A stretch of DNA of 64,000 bases, taken from contig QXXF01000004.1 of NCBI GenBank assembly GCA_009911365.1, positions 124,001-188,000 on the forward strand. The letters run 5' to 3'. Under the pieces are notes generated by a model. The model was not told the DNA's origin. It saw only the letters and a program-made list of their open reading frames with translations, and did not search any database. Numbering within the stretch: the stretch's first letter is position 1; every line of letters begins with the position of its first letter. This document shows, piece after piece, positions 34,348 to 44,397 of this stretch. Made by a program: the position numbers and the translations under genes. The stretch comes from Clostridiales bacterium (lineage in GTDB: Bacteria; Bacillota; Clostridia; Peptostreptococcales; Anaerovoracaceae).

Positions 34348-35088
34348 ATGAAATTATTTGAGTTTGCGTATTGCGGCAATTACAATAAAAGCTTGGCGAA
34401 TTTAGCGGCCTTGGCACCTGAAAAGTGGAGCTTTGGAAATCAAAACGACAATAGGATTTTGAAAAGTTATATTGAATATACGTTTAGCAAGCTTTATGAT
34501 GAAGGCAAAGTGATTGAAGGAACCAATTCCGCAATTTTTAACACAGGACTTTTTGATACATATTATAAACCAATATGTGCGTACTTTGTAAAGAATTTTG
34601 TTCCAAATCGGCAAAAATGGTACTTAGATGGGTTTTACACAGAATATCAGCTTGTGACTATGGGAGTAGATAAGATCCCTGACCGTGCCAATTATTTTAG
34701 TGATCCATCAGAACTTGTTTTTGATACGCATTTAGATATTGTTCCACAATATGATCATATTTTTGGTGATCAGGAAAATATCGACCGATTACCAGTGCCT
34801 ATTAAAAATAGCGCGATGAGAGTACAGTTATTTAATGGAGCGGTAGAAACGGCCAAAAGGATGTTAGAAGCAAATTATAAAACTGCGATTCCGCAGTTTT
34901 ATAGAGGCAATTTACAACTATTGATCCCTATCTGTCTGCAAGATCCCAGCAAGCCCGATTTGGCATTGACATGCGTGAAAACGGAAGATAAAAGCAAGTA
35001 TTTAGGACGAACTTGTTTGACGTTAGAGATGGCCTACAGCAACGCTAGACTAATCGCAAAGCCAGAAAGTAATTGGTTGCAAGCATAA
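34348..35088 (+). CDS. DUF3825 domain protein
   Basis: 246 aa from ATG 34348, chosen because the consensus promoter at 34202-34230 lies inside the longer frame and because MKLFEFAYCGNYNKSLANLA fits the family N-terminus. Recognisable family blocks: APEKWSF, ILKSYIEYTFSKLYDEGK, FNTGLFDTYY, RANYFSDPSELVFDTHLDI, YKTAIPQFYRG, LALTCVK and TCLTLEMAYSNARLIAKP. The function of DUF3825 proteins is unknown; they occur in accessory regions. Predicted soluble. It carries its own strong promoter and is bracketed by near-identical terminators and intergenic repeats, so it behaves as a small cassette. Confidence 0.85.
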   Translation: MKLFEFAYCGNYNKSLANLAALAPEKWSFGNQNDNRILKSYIEYTFSKLYDEGKVIEGTNSAIFNTGLFDTYYKPICAYFVKNFVPNRQKWYLDGFYTEYQLVTMGVDKIPDRANYFSDPSELVFDTHLDIVPQYDHIFGDQENIDRLPVPIKNSAMRVQLFNGAVETAKRMLEANYKTAIPQFYRGNLQLLIPICLQDPSKPDLALTCVKTEDKSKYLGRTCLTLEMAYSNARLIAKPESNWLQA

Positions 35089-35093
35089 AAGTG

Positions 35094-35253
35094 TTGACAG
35101 TGGCCCCGTAAAGTGTTATTATTGAGTTAAGCAGTTGAGTATGACCCCTTCTGCTATATTATAAAAACACCATGTACTATATCGGCATGGATTATACCGT
35201 GACTATGATTAACCTTGAGACAGGAGTTTTGTTTAAGCAGAGCTCCTGTTTTT
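35094..35253 (+). ncRNA. candidate small RNA (promoter plus terminator, no convincing ORF)
   Basis: TTGACA (35094), 17-base spacer, TATTAT (35117); intrinsic terminator ACAGGAG/CTCCTGT with T-run at 35220-35253. This would give an RNA of about 125 nt. A 27-codon ORF (MYYIGMDYTVTMINL..., start at 35172) lies inside but has no clear ribosome site and runs through the hairpin. Confidence 0.4.
35220..35253 (+). terminator. intrinsic terminator, near-copy of the one after buk
   Basis: ACAGGAGTTTTGTTTAAGCA then GAGCTCCTGTTTTT. Seven-bp stem with T-run. Confidence 0.75.
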
Positions 35254-35342
35254 AAATGCGTTTAAAGGCGGAAGAGACTTGATGTTTCGATGGAGCGGGG
35301 CTCATGTGTTGCATGGGAATCGCATTTTCTAGCATCAAAAAA

Positions 35343-35400
35343 AGCAGGAAATATCGAAAACGATATTTCCTGAATATCAATAAAATCTGCTGCTGAAAGA
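35343..35400 (+). repeat. intergenic repeat, copy C
   Basis: GGAAATATCG-AAAA-CGATATTTCC is a perfect 10-bp inverted repeat, followed by TGAATATCAATAAAATCTGC as in copies A and B. Confidence 0.55.
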
Positions 35401-35445
35401 AAATCAATAGCGTGGACTTTGCTCGAAAGAGCTATATGGCAGGAG

Positions 35446-38073
35446 CTATTTTCTTTTTACAGCCACCAGCTTGCAAAGCTGAATCACCGGAATATTGATG
35501 AAGGCCAGCCCATAGACTGTGAGTAGCTGCGCTAGATTCAGCGTCTGTACCTTGAACACTTCGTGAAGCCCTGGCACCACGAGAACCAGGGTGATGAGCA
35601 CAAGGCCGATAAAAAAGGCGCAGATCAGATACACATTGTTAAACACTTTGGCAGTGAACACCACTGGCCTGTTGGACTTGCAGTTGAATCCATGAAACAG
35701 ACGGGCCGCGCACAATGTACCAAAGGCTAAAGTGCTGCCTAGCAGAGCGCTTCCCTGTCCAGCTGCGGTAAATACGCCGTAATAGCCGATAAGGAAGGCT
35801 GCCATGGTAGTGATTCCAATGGAAAGGCCGCCTACCCCAATCCTCCCTAAAAAGCGCCCAGTCAGGATTGATTCATCTGCGGGCCGAGGCTTTTCCTCCA
35901 TTAGATCCTTAGAATGCGGTTCCAATCCTAAAGCGATGGCGGGCAGGCTGTCTGTCAGCAGGTTGATGAACAACAGATGGACAGGCGCGAAAGGAACCGG
36001 TAGGGCCGTAATGGAAGCGTACAGCACTGCGAGAATCGCTCCGAAATTTCCTGAGAGCAGGAATTGAATGGAGTTTTTGATGTTTTGGTAAATGTTTCGT
36101 CCATTTTCTACAGCCTTTACAATCGTGGCAAAATTGTCATCTGTTAGAACCATAGACGCAGCATCTTTGGAAACTTCGCTTCCCGTGATCCCCATGGCTA
36201 CGCCGATATCAGCCTGCTTTAGAGCCGGTGCGTCGTTTACGCCGTCTCCGGTCATAGCTACGATATTACTTTTATCCTGCCATGCCCGTACGATACGGAT
36301 CTTGTGTTCTGGGGACACTCGGGCATAGACAGATATGCTTTCCACAAAGCTTTTCAGTTCCTCGTCAGACATGGAGTCGATAACAGCCCCTTCGCAAGCC
36401 TCGGATTCTTCCTTTAAAATACCGATGCGCTTTGCGATAGCCGCAGCGGTGATTTTGTGGTCACCGGTGATCATAACGGGTTTAATGCCAGCGGAAACGC
36501 ATTCAGAGACTGCGGCTATGGATTCCTCTCTTGGCGGATCCATCATGGCCACAAGCCCCAGGAATGTCAAGTTGTTTTCATCCGTTGTCTCAGGCGAAAA
36601 GCCTCCAGACACTTCTTTATAGGCAAAAGCCAGCACCCGCAGACCGTCCTTTGAAAACTCTATGTTCTGATTTTCAATGTTTTCTCGATCCATGGCAGTC
36701 ATGGCACGGTAGTTTCCATGGAGTTGTATGGAAGAAACCCGGTTCAAGAGCACATCTACGGCTCCTTTGGTGATCATCACCGATCGATCACCCATGTCAT
36801 GGCATGTGGACATAAGCTTTCGATCACTGTCAAATGGGATCTCGCTGAAGCGGGGGTATTCCTCTCGCAGGCTTTCATAACTGCGGCCAAGGGTGTCTCC
36901 CAGGTGGATGAGGGCGGTTTCCGTAGGATCACCGATTTCCTTTCCATGGCTAATGGCAGCGTCATTGCATAGCATGCTGTCCCGCAGCAGCTGCATCTGA
37001 GACTGCTGGGAGATATCGATCTGTGCGGCGGGGATCCGTTTTTCATCTAGGTAATAAGCTTCCACTGTCATTTTATTTTGTGTCAGAGTCCCGGTTTTGT
37101 CAGAGCAGATGACAGAAACGCTGCCCAGACCTTCCACGGCCTGAAGCTTTCTGATGATTGCGTGCTCTTTTGCCATCTTCTGTGTGCCAAAGGAAAGCAC
37201 GATGGTGACAATGGAACTGAGGGCTTCCGGGATAGCGGCCACTGCTAGAGCCACAGCGAATAGAAATGCGCTTCCCACGGATTCGCCCCTGTAAACGCTG
37301 ATCCCAAAGAGGAGGGCGCAGAAAACTAGAATCAAGATGGAAAGCTTCTTGCCGAAATTGTCCAGGTTGATTTGCAGAGGTGTTTTCTTTTCAGAAGTGG
37401 TTTTTAACAGGGTGGCGATTTTGCCCACTTCTGTGTTCATTCCAATGGAAGTCACCAAAAACGACCCCCGTCCATAGGTGACGAAGCTGCCGGAATAGAC
37501 CATATTGAGACGGTCGCCTAAAGGTGCCTCGCCTTCAATGGGAGTTAGCTCCTTTTCTACACCAAGGCTTTCCCCTGTCAGAGTGCTTTCATCAATTTTT
37601 AGGCCTGAGTTTTCCAAAAGCCGTCCGTCAGCGGGCACCGAATCGCCGGCTTCCAAAAAAACTTGATCGCCTATGGTGACTTCTGCGGAAGGGATTTTGA
37701 CGATGCTTCCATTTCGTAGGACTTTGGCTTCTGGCGCAGACATGGCTTTCAGACTACTCAAAGACTGTTCGGCTTTGATGGTCTGCACAGTGCCAAGGAT
37801 GGCGTTGATCGTGATGACCACTAGGATCACGATAGCGCTTTCCAAATCATCCAAGATCCCGGATATGACTGCGGCGGCAATCAAAATGATCACTAGAAAA
37901 TCTTTGAACTGCTCGAAAAAAATCTGGGCTGTGGATTTCTTCTTTTCTTCCACTAGCTTGTTAGCACCGAATTTTTTCTGGTGCTCCTGGACCTGACTGT
38001 CTGAGAGTGGGTCAACGCCGCCGTTGACAGCTTGCCTGACCTGTGTGTCTGTCATTTGATAATATTCTTGCAT
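35446..38073 (-). CDS. P2-type cation ATPase (Ca2+/Mn2+ exporter)
   Basis: 875 aa from the ATG at 38073, which follows AGGAGAAAGGAAA; an in-frame extension to 38130 is not supported. Full P-type ATPase: actuator TGES, phosphorylation site SDKTGTLT, hinge TGDGVNDAPAL. Ten membrane helices. TM4 has AAIPEALSS (PEAL for PEGL) and TM6 has NLLTDSLPAIALG, which keep the Glu, Asn and Asp ligands of the SERCA/PMR1 ion site. The upstream leader carries a yybP-ykoY riboswitch, which senses Mn2+, so Mn2+ export (with or without Ca2+) is the likely task. Monocistronic. Confidence 0.93.
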   Translation of the reverse strand: MQEYYQMTDTQVRQAVNGGVDPLSDSQVQEHQKKFGANKLVEEKKKSTAQIFFEQFKDFLVIILIAAAVISGILDDLESAIVILVVITINAILGTVQTIKAEQSLSSLKAMSAPEAKVLRNGSIVKIPSAEVTIGDQVFLEAGDSVPADGRLLENSGLKIDESTLTGESLGVEKELTPIEGEAPLGDRLNMVYSGSFVTYGRGSFLVTSIGMNTEVGKIATLLKTTSEKKTPLQINLDNFGKKLSILILVFCALLFGISVYRGESVGSAFLFAVALAVAAIPEALSSIVTIVLSFGTQKMAKEHAIIRKLQAVEGLGSVSVICSDKTGTLTQNKMTVEAYYLDEKRIPAAQIDISQQSQMQLLRDSMLCNDAAISHGKEIGDPTETALIHLGDTLGRSYESLREEYPRFSEIPFDSDRKLMSTCHDMGDRSVMITKGAVDVLLNRVSSIQLHGNYRAMTAMDRENIENQNIEFSKDGLRVLAFAYKEVSGGFSPETTDENNLTFLGLVAMMDPPREESIAAVSECVSAGIKPVMITGDHKITAAAIAKRIGILKEESEACEGAVIDSMSDEELKSFVESISVYARVSPEHKIRIVRAWQDKSNIVAMTGDGVNDAPALKQADIGVAMGITGSEVSKDAASMVLTDDNFATIVKAVENGRNIYQNIKNSIQFLLSGNFGAILAVLYASITALPVPFAPVHLLFINLLTDSLPAIALGLEPHSKDLMEEKPRPADESILTGRFLGRIGVGGLSIGITTMAAFLIGYYGVFTAAGQGSALLGSTLAFGTLCAARLFHGFNCKSNRPVVFTAKVFNNVYLICAFFIGLVLITLVLVVPGLHEVFKVQTLNLAQLLTVYGLAFINIPVIQLCKLVAVKRK

Positions 38074-38177
38074 ATGGATTTCCTTTCTCCTAGCGTGCGC
38101 TGCCATGTGCTGATTTGGCTGAAAACGCAAAGGCTCGCACTAATTATTTTGTGATAGCGGATTTGTTTATATGCAAA

Positions 38178-38220
38178 GAAAAAAGACTTTTATCGCATAT
38201 AAACAATGCAATAAAAGTCT
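38178..38220 (-). terminator. riboswitch-linked intrinsic terminator
   Basis: On the minus strand AGACTTTTATTGCA pairs with TGCGATAAAAGTCT, followed by TTTTTTC. The left arm is also the 3' edge of the yybP-ykoY aptamer, so metal binding can switch termination. Confidence 0.8.
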
Positions 38221-38312
38221 GGCTGTTTCATTACGCACCGGACAGGAATCGCAGCTCCTGTCGAGTTTGACGGTATCGTAAACGCTTGTTGCGCCGGCTA
38301 CTCCCCTTTATT
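38211..38312 (-). promoter_or_regulatory. yybP-ykoY (Mn2+) riboswitch
   Basis: Minus-strand leader begins AAAGGGGAGTAGCCGGCG, contains ACCGTCAAACTCGACAGG, and ends CAGCCAGACTTTTATTG. These are the 5' GGGGAGTAG and the 3' AGACTTTTA landmarks of the yybP-ykoY class. It lies between a good promoter and the P-type ATPase and overlaps a terminator. Confidence 0.85.
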
Positions 38313-38322
38313 TATATCCATT

Positions 38323-38351
38323 ATATTAACCTTTTCTGGAATTGTTGTCAA
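38323..38351 (-). promoter_or_regulatory. promoter of the riboswitch-ATPase unit
   Basis: Minus strand TTGACA, 17-base spacer, TAATAT. Start is predicted a few bases before the aptamer. Confidence 0.65.
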
Positions 38352-38506
38352 CCAGTAAAATGTTTTAGTGGAAAAGACAGGTGCAAAATAGAAAATAAGG
38401 AAGCATGGGTACCAAGCACGCATCACTGGCACATGAGAAAACAAAACCGCTGGTACAAGAATTAAGGTGTTTCCGTGTTGACAGAAAAAACGGTTCGTGG
38501 TAATTT

Positions 38507-38536
38507 TTGAACGGAGCAAAATTTGCTGGATATAAT
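38507..38536 (+). promoter_or_regulatory. promoter of ornithine/lysine/arginine decarboxylase gene
   Basis: TTGAAC, 18-base spacer, perfect TATAAT, 20 bases before the start codon. Confidence 0.65.
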
Positions 38537-38555
38537 AAAGTAAGGAGGGGTTTCG

Positions 38556-40715
38556 TTGCGAGCATTAAAAATTGCTTATTCGCCGTCTGTTCGGCAGTAC
38601 TTTACAACCACCAGGAATCTAATCCACGTCCAGGACACGGATTTTACAGATATCGCTGCGGCGATCGTGTCAGACCAGGATAGAGAAATTATCAAAGCGA
38701 TCTACGAAACTCGGTTTGAAGTGCCGGTGTTCGTGTATTCCAAGGATCAAGAGTATATTGATGAGGAATTAAAAGAAAAAATTTACCGCTGGGTCTACAT
38801 CAAGGACTTAAATCAGGATATTGTGGATAATGAAATCGAAAGCGCCGCGGAGCAGTACGAGTGGCGTATGTTGCCGCCATTTTTCGAGACGCTGAGCAAC
38901 TATATAGATTTGAAAAATCAGCAGTTCAACTGTCCTGGTCATCAGGGAGGGCAATATTTCCGCAAACATCCGGCCGGACGCTATCTTTATGATTTTTATG
39001 GAGAAACGATTTTCCGTTCGGATATCTGCAATGCGGACGTGGCCCTGGGCGATCTGCTGATTCATGAGGGACCGGCAGAGGATGCCTTGAAAAATGCGGC
39101 CAAGGTTTTCAATTCTGACAACACGTTTTTTGTCATGAACGGGACCAGCACATCGAACATTATCGTGGCTAGTGCTTTAGTGGCCCCGGGGGACATGGTC
39201 CTGTTTGATCGAAACAATCATAAATCCAATTATGATGCAGCTTTAATGCAGGCAGGAGGCCGCCCGGTTTACTTAGAAACCTCTAGGAACCCTTTCGGCT
39301 TTATCGGTGGGATCGATGATCATTGTTTCGAGGAGACGTACTTGCGGGAACGGATTGCCAGGATCGATCCCAAGAAAGCACAGGAGCAGAGGCCCTTCCG
39401 TTTAGCCATCGTCCAGTTGGGAACCTATGATGGGACCATTTACAATGCCCGTCAAGTGGTAGACCGGATTGGGCATTTATGTGATTACATCTTGTTCGAT
39501 TCTGCTTGGGTAGGCTATGAACAATTTATCCCTATGATGCGGGACTGCTCGCCTTTGCTGCTGGAACTAGGTCCGGATGATCCAGGGATTTTCGTCACTC
39601 AGTCCGTACACAAACAGCAGGCTGGCTTTTCTCAATCCTCCTACATCCATAAGAAGGATTCCCATATTAAAGGGCAGCAGCGATATCTGGGATATAAGCG
39701 GTTCAACAATGCGTATCGTTCCCATTCCAGTACCAGCCCATTTTATCCGATCTTTGCGGCTCTGGATGTGAACGCTAGGATGCAGGACCGGGCCTCTGGA
39801 AGAAAGCTGTGGGCAGATTGTGTAAAGATGGGGATTGAGGCCAGAAAATCCATCCTGCGCAACTGCGCCATGCTAAAACCCTTCATTCCGCCTATGATCA
39901 GAGGGAAACGCTGGGAAGAATATGAAACAGAAGAAATTGCGAAAAGCATTGAGTTTTTTAAATTCATCCCAGGGGAAAAATGGCACTCTTTTGAGGGATA
40001 TGGAAACGAGCAGTATTTCCTGGACCCTAACAAACTGATGCTTACTACTCCAGGAATCAATGTGGAAACTGGAGAATACGAAGACTTTGGGATCCCGGCC
40101 ACGATCCTAGCCAGCTTTTTGCGGGACAATCGCATTATACCAGAGAAAAACGATTTTAACTCGATCTTATTTTTGATGACTCCGGCAGAGTCCAAGAGCA
40201 AGATCGATTCTCTCGTAGCGCAGCTCATGCGTTTTGAACAGCTGATCCGCCAGAACGCGCCTGTGAGCCAAGTGATGCCTTATCTTTATTGGGACAATGA
40301 GGAACGCTATCGGGGCGTCGGCATCGCTGATTTGTGCCAAGAGATGCATGATTTTTATAAAGAGCATAATGCCAAAGAATTTCAGAGGCAGCTGTTTCGG
40401 GAAGAGACTTTCCCAGAAGTGGCGATTTCACCATATGAGGCAGGCGTGGAGCTGATACGCAATCATGCGAAAATGGTGGATATTGATGAGATTGAGGGTG
40501 AAGTGGCGCTGGAAGGGGCGCTGCCTTATCCGCCAGGGATCTTTTGCGTTGTTCCTGGCGAACGTTGGAGCAAGCCTGCGGTCGAGTATTTCAAAATTTT
40601 AGAAGAAGGCATCAACCGCTTTCCAGGATTCGCACCAGAGATTCACGGCGTATATCTAAACAAGAAAAACGGCCGCACAAAAGCCTTTGCCTATGTGCTG
40701 CGGGAAGAGGCATAA
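38556..40715 (+). CDS. Orn/Lys/Arg decarboxylase, ornithine-decarboxylase type
   Basis: 719 aa starting at TTG 38556 behind AAGGAGG; no ATG fits. Fold-type-I PLP decarboxylase of the biodegradative/SpeC-SpeF class with an N-terminal flavodoxin-like wing domain (1-110), catalytic core with FNCPGHQGGQYFRKHPAGR, FVMNGTSTSNI, LFDSAWVGYEQF and PLP lysine SVHKQQAGFSQ, and a C-terminal domain ending YVLREEA. The length equals ornithine decarboxylases (about 711-732 aa). It makes putrescine (or another diamine) and CO2, consuming a proton. Substrate choice between ornithine and others cannot be settled by eye. Terminator at 40760. Confidence 0.88.
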   Translation: MRALKIAYSPSVRQYFTTTRNLIHVQDTDFTDIAAAIVSDQDREIIKAIYETRFEVPVFVYSKDQEYIDEELKEKIYRWVYIKDLNQDIVDNEIESAAEQYEWRMLPPFFETLSNYIDLKNQQFNCPGHQGGQYFRKHPAGRYLYDFYGETIFRSDICNADVALGDLLIHEGPAEDALKNAAKVFNSDNTFFVMNGTSTSNIIVASALVAPGDMVLFDRNNHKSNYDAALMQAGGRPVYLETSRNPFGFIGGIDDHCFEETYLRERIARIDPKKAQEQRPFRLAIVQLGTYDGTIYNARQVVDRIGHLCDYILFDSAWVGYEQFIPMMRDCSPLLLELGPDDPGIFVTQSVHKQQAGFSQSSYIHKKDSHIKGQQRYLGYKRFNNAYRSHSSTSPFYPIFAALDVNARMQDRASGRKLWADCVKMGIEARKSILRNCAMLKPFIPPMIRGKRWEEYETEEIAKSIEFFKFIPGEKWHSFEGYGNEQYFLDPNKLMLTTPGINVETGEYEDFGIPATILASFLRDNRIIPEKNDFNSILFLMTPAESKSKIDSLVAQLMRFEQLIRQNAPVSQVMPYLYWDNEERYRGVGIADLCQEMHDFYKEHNAKEFQRQLFREETFPEVAISPYEAGVELIRNHAKMVDIDEIEGEVALEGALPYPPGIFCVVPGERWSKPAVEYFKILEEGINRFPGFAPEIHGVYLNKKNGRTKAFAYVLREEA

Positions 40716-40759
40716 AACAACTGCACGAAGGGCATGACTGAGAGTAAGAACGAAATGGG

Positions 40760-40794
40760 CAGGAGCAGGTGAGACATTCGCCTGCTCCTGTTTT
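40760..40794 (+). terminator. intrinsic terminator after decarboxylase
   Basis: CAGGAGCAGG pairs with CCTGCTCCTG, followed by TTTTATC. Confidence 0.88.
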
Positions 40795-40812
40795 ATCAAG
40801 GCAGATCCGCTT

Positions 40813-41433
40813 TTATAAAACCTCCATCAACAGCCGCACAAAATTGATTCCCAGCTTTAGTCCATAAAAAATGATCACCAAGCCGCAGATTACATTAATC
40901 CACCGCAGGATTTTCGGCGTGATTTTTGCGCTGAACAGAGAAATCAAGGTTGAGATCCCAAAGAACCAAGAGAAGGACGCACATGCCACGCCGATGATAA
41001 AAGTCGCCGCCTGATCAGCGGGCAGGGTCGCTTTAAAGGCCCCCAGCATCATGCTACCATCGATCAGAGCCTGTGGGTTGAACCAGGTGACAACGCAGGC
41101 TGTGGTGATGACTTTGAAAATTGGTACGTTCACATCCGTGCTGTCTTCCATGGAACCGTCGTCCCGCAGCAGCCCCACGCCAATATAAATCACAATAACG
41201 CTTCCCAGCAGCAGTACGGCCAGAGATAGCCAGCGGGACTGCTCCATGATAGCGCCAATGCCAAAGAAACAGGCAAATGCCAGACTCACGTCAAAGAAAG
41301 TGACTATCAAAGATGTCAGATAAACTCGGCTACGCTTTTGAGTGAGTGCCGTGTTGATGACAAATAGATTTTGCAGGCCAATGGGAGCCACATAAGCGAG
41401 TCCCATGGTCAGGCCTTGAAGAAAGTAAAGCAT
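40813..41433 (-). CDS. LysE/ArgO-family amino-acid exporter
   Basis: 206 aa with six hydrophobic helices and the family opening FLQGLTMGLAYVAPIGLQNL and the mid-protein WFNPQALIDG. LysE/ArgO proteins export basic amino acids. Divergent neighbours and convergence with the ornithine/lysine/arginine decarboxylase gene fit basic-amino-acid homeostasis, but the substrate is not proven. Ribosome site AAAAGGAG. Confidence 0.88.
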   Translation of the reverse strand: MLYFLQGLTMGLAYVAPIGLQNLFVINTALTQKRSRVYLTSLIVTFFDVSLAFACFFGIGAIMEQSRWLSLAVLLLGSVIVIYIGVGLLRDDGSMEDSTDVNVPIFKVITTACVVTWFNPQALIDGSMMLGAFKATLPADQAATFIIGVACASFSWFFGISTLISLFSAKITPKILRWINVICGLVIIFYGLKLGINFVRLLMEVL

Positions 41434-41550
41434 GGTTGTTTCTCCTTTTCAGTATGTTACAGTTATGATACCATACCTTTTAATTCAAAGGAAATATATT
41501 TAAATGATCTCTTTGGAAAAGTGCAAAGGATTATAGTAATATAAAAATAC

Positions 41551-41589
41551 AAAAAAGTAAAACACGTTGGGGGGACCAACGTGTTTTAC
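41551..41589 (-). terminator. intrinsic terminator after alr
   Basis: GTAAAACACGTTGG and CCAACGTGTTTTAC form a perfect 14-bp stem; on the minus strand TTTTTT follows. Confidence 0.8.
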
Positions 41590-41788
41590 AAGTGTGTATT
41601 GTGTGTATTCAATAAAAGAAGGAAAGTTCACGTAGAAATAAGATTTATTTCCACGTCCCTATCTACGTTTTAAAGTATAACCAATTTATGTGAAGATACT
41701 ATGAAGAACTATAAAAAAATTTAAAATTTCTTTAAGAAAGTTGATTTTTAGTTATGTTTTTTCCATGTTTATTCCACGCAAGCCTTGC

Positions 41789-42925
<1,137 letters not shown>

Positions 42926-43047
42926 AATCAAAACCTCCTAAAACCATTTTTCTAATATTTTATGTGGAAAATACCATCAAACACTGTCCAGATAGGGGCA
43001 AGGCGTTTTTTGGAAAGGATCCCGTAGAGGCGGTTTAGATGCTCCTA

Positions 43048-44343
43048 TTACTTTTTGATACGTGGCGTTCGCTTGATGATGTCGTCCCTTCCAGGCCCAT
43101 TGGAAATGTAAGTGATCGGAAAGCCGATTTCTTTTTCGATTTCATTGACATAATCCTGACAGGCCTTTGGAAGTTTGTGGAATTCATGAATCCCTCGAAT
43201 GTCTTCTTTCCAGCCAGGAAGTTTTTTCAGCACTGGCTTTGCCTTTTCCAAACTAGTAGTATGCGGGAATTCGGTGGTCACTTGCCCATTGATTTCATAT
43301 CCAGTGCAGATTGGGATCTCGTTCAGATAGCCCAGCGGATCCAGCACAGTCAGCGCGATTTCCGTGGCTCCTTGCGTACGGCAGCCATACCGGGTCGCTA
43401 CAGCATCGAACCAACCCACCCGCCTTGGACGTCCAGTGGTCGCGCCATATTCTCCGCCATCGCCGCCTCGTTTTCTCAGTTCTTCCGCTTCTTCTCCAAA
43501 TAGTTCACTGACAAAAGCACCTGCGCCCACGGCACTGGAATAAGCCTTTACCACGGTCATGACTTCTTTGATTTCATAAGGCGGGATACCTGCCCCGACA
43601 GCACCATAACCTGCCAGAGTGGAAGAAGACGTTACCATTGGATAAATGCCGTGATCCGTGTCTTTCAGAGCACCCAACTGTCCTTCCAGCAAAATGTTTT
43701 TTCCATCGTGAATGGCCTGGTACAGAAAGGTTGATACATTACAGACATAAGGTTCGATCATTTCTCGGTATTGGCGCAGCTCTGACAAAAGCTTGTCTGG
43801 ATCCAGAATGGGTTTGTGATACAAATGCTCTAGGATCACGTTTTTCTGCTGGCAAACACCTTCTAATTTTTCTTTCAAGGCCTTTTCGTCCATGAACAGT
43901 TCGTTTACCTGGAAACCGATTTTTGCGTATTTATCCGCATAGCACGGCGCGATCCCTGATTTGGTAGAGCCGAAGGATTTGCCGGCTAGTCGTTCCTCCT
44001 CGTACTGGTCGAACAAAATGTGATAAGGCATGACAATTTGCGCCCGATCCGATACCAGAACCTTGGGAACGGGGACTCCTTGATCCACGATTTCCGTTAT
44101 TTCCCGGGAAAGATAAGGGATGTTCAGTGCCACGCCGTTTCCCAGGACACAGGTGGTATGGCTGTAAAACACACCAGAGGGCAGCATGTGAAGAGCGAAT
44201 TTTCCATAGTCATTGACAATAGTGTGGCCCGCGTTGCTGCCTCCCTGGAACCGGACAATGATATCCGACTCCTTTGCGAGCATGTCTGTAATTTTTCCTT
44301 TCCCCTCATCGCCCCAATTAGCGCCTACGATTGCTTTAATCAT
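43048..44343 (-). CDS. purA: adenylosuccinate synthetase
   Basis: 431 aa. Forms adenylosuccinate from IMP, aspartate and GTP. GANWGDEGKGKITD at the N-terminus (with N where many have Q), FQGGSNAGHTIV, LEGQLGALKDTDHGIYP and GYEINGQVTTEFP are classic. It lies 54 bases downstream of purB on the same strand, so the two AMP-branch enzymes are co-transcribed. Confidence 0.97.
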   Translation of the reverse strand: MIKAIVGANWGDEGKGKITDMLAKESDIIVRFQGGSNAGHTIVNDYGKFALHMLPSGVFYSHTTCVLGNGVALNIPYLSREITEIVDQGVPVPKVLVSDRAQIVMPYHILFDQYEEERLAGKSFGSTKSGIAPCYADKYAKIGFQVNELFMDEKALKEKLEGVCQQKNVILEHLYHKPILDPDKLLSELRQYREMIEPYVCNVSTFLYQAIHDGKNILLEGQLGALKDTDHGIYPMVTSSSTLAGYGAVGAGIPPYEIKEVMTVVKAYSSAVGAGAFVSELFGEEAEELRKRGGDGGEYGATTGRPRRVGWFDAVATRYGCRTQGATEIALTVLDPLGYLNEIPICTGYEINGQVTTEFPHTTSLEKAKPVLKKLPGWKEDIRGIHEFHKLPKACQDYVNEIEKEIGFPITYISNGPGRDDIIKRTPRIKK

Positions 44344-44397
44344 CGTTCCGATACTCCTTTGTTATGAATGTGAGCCTGCTTGCTCGTATGATATGTT

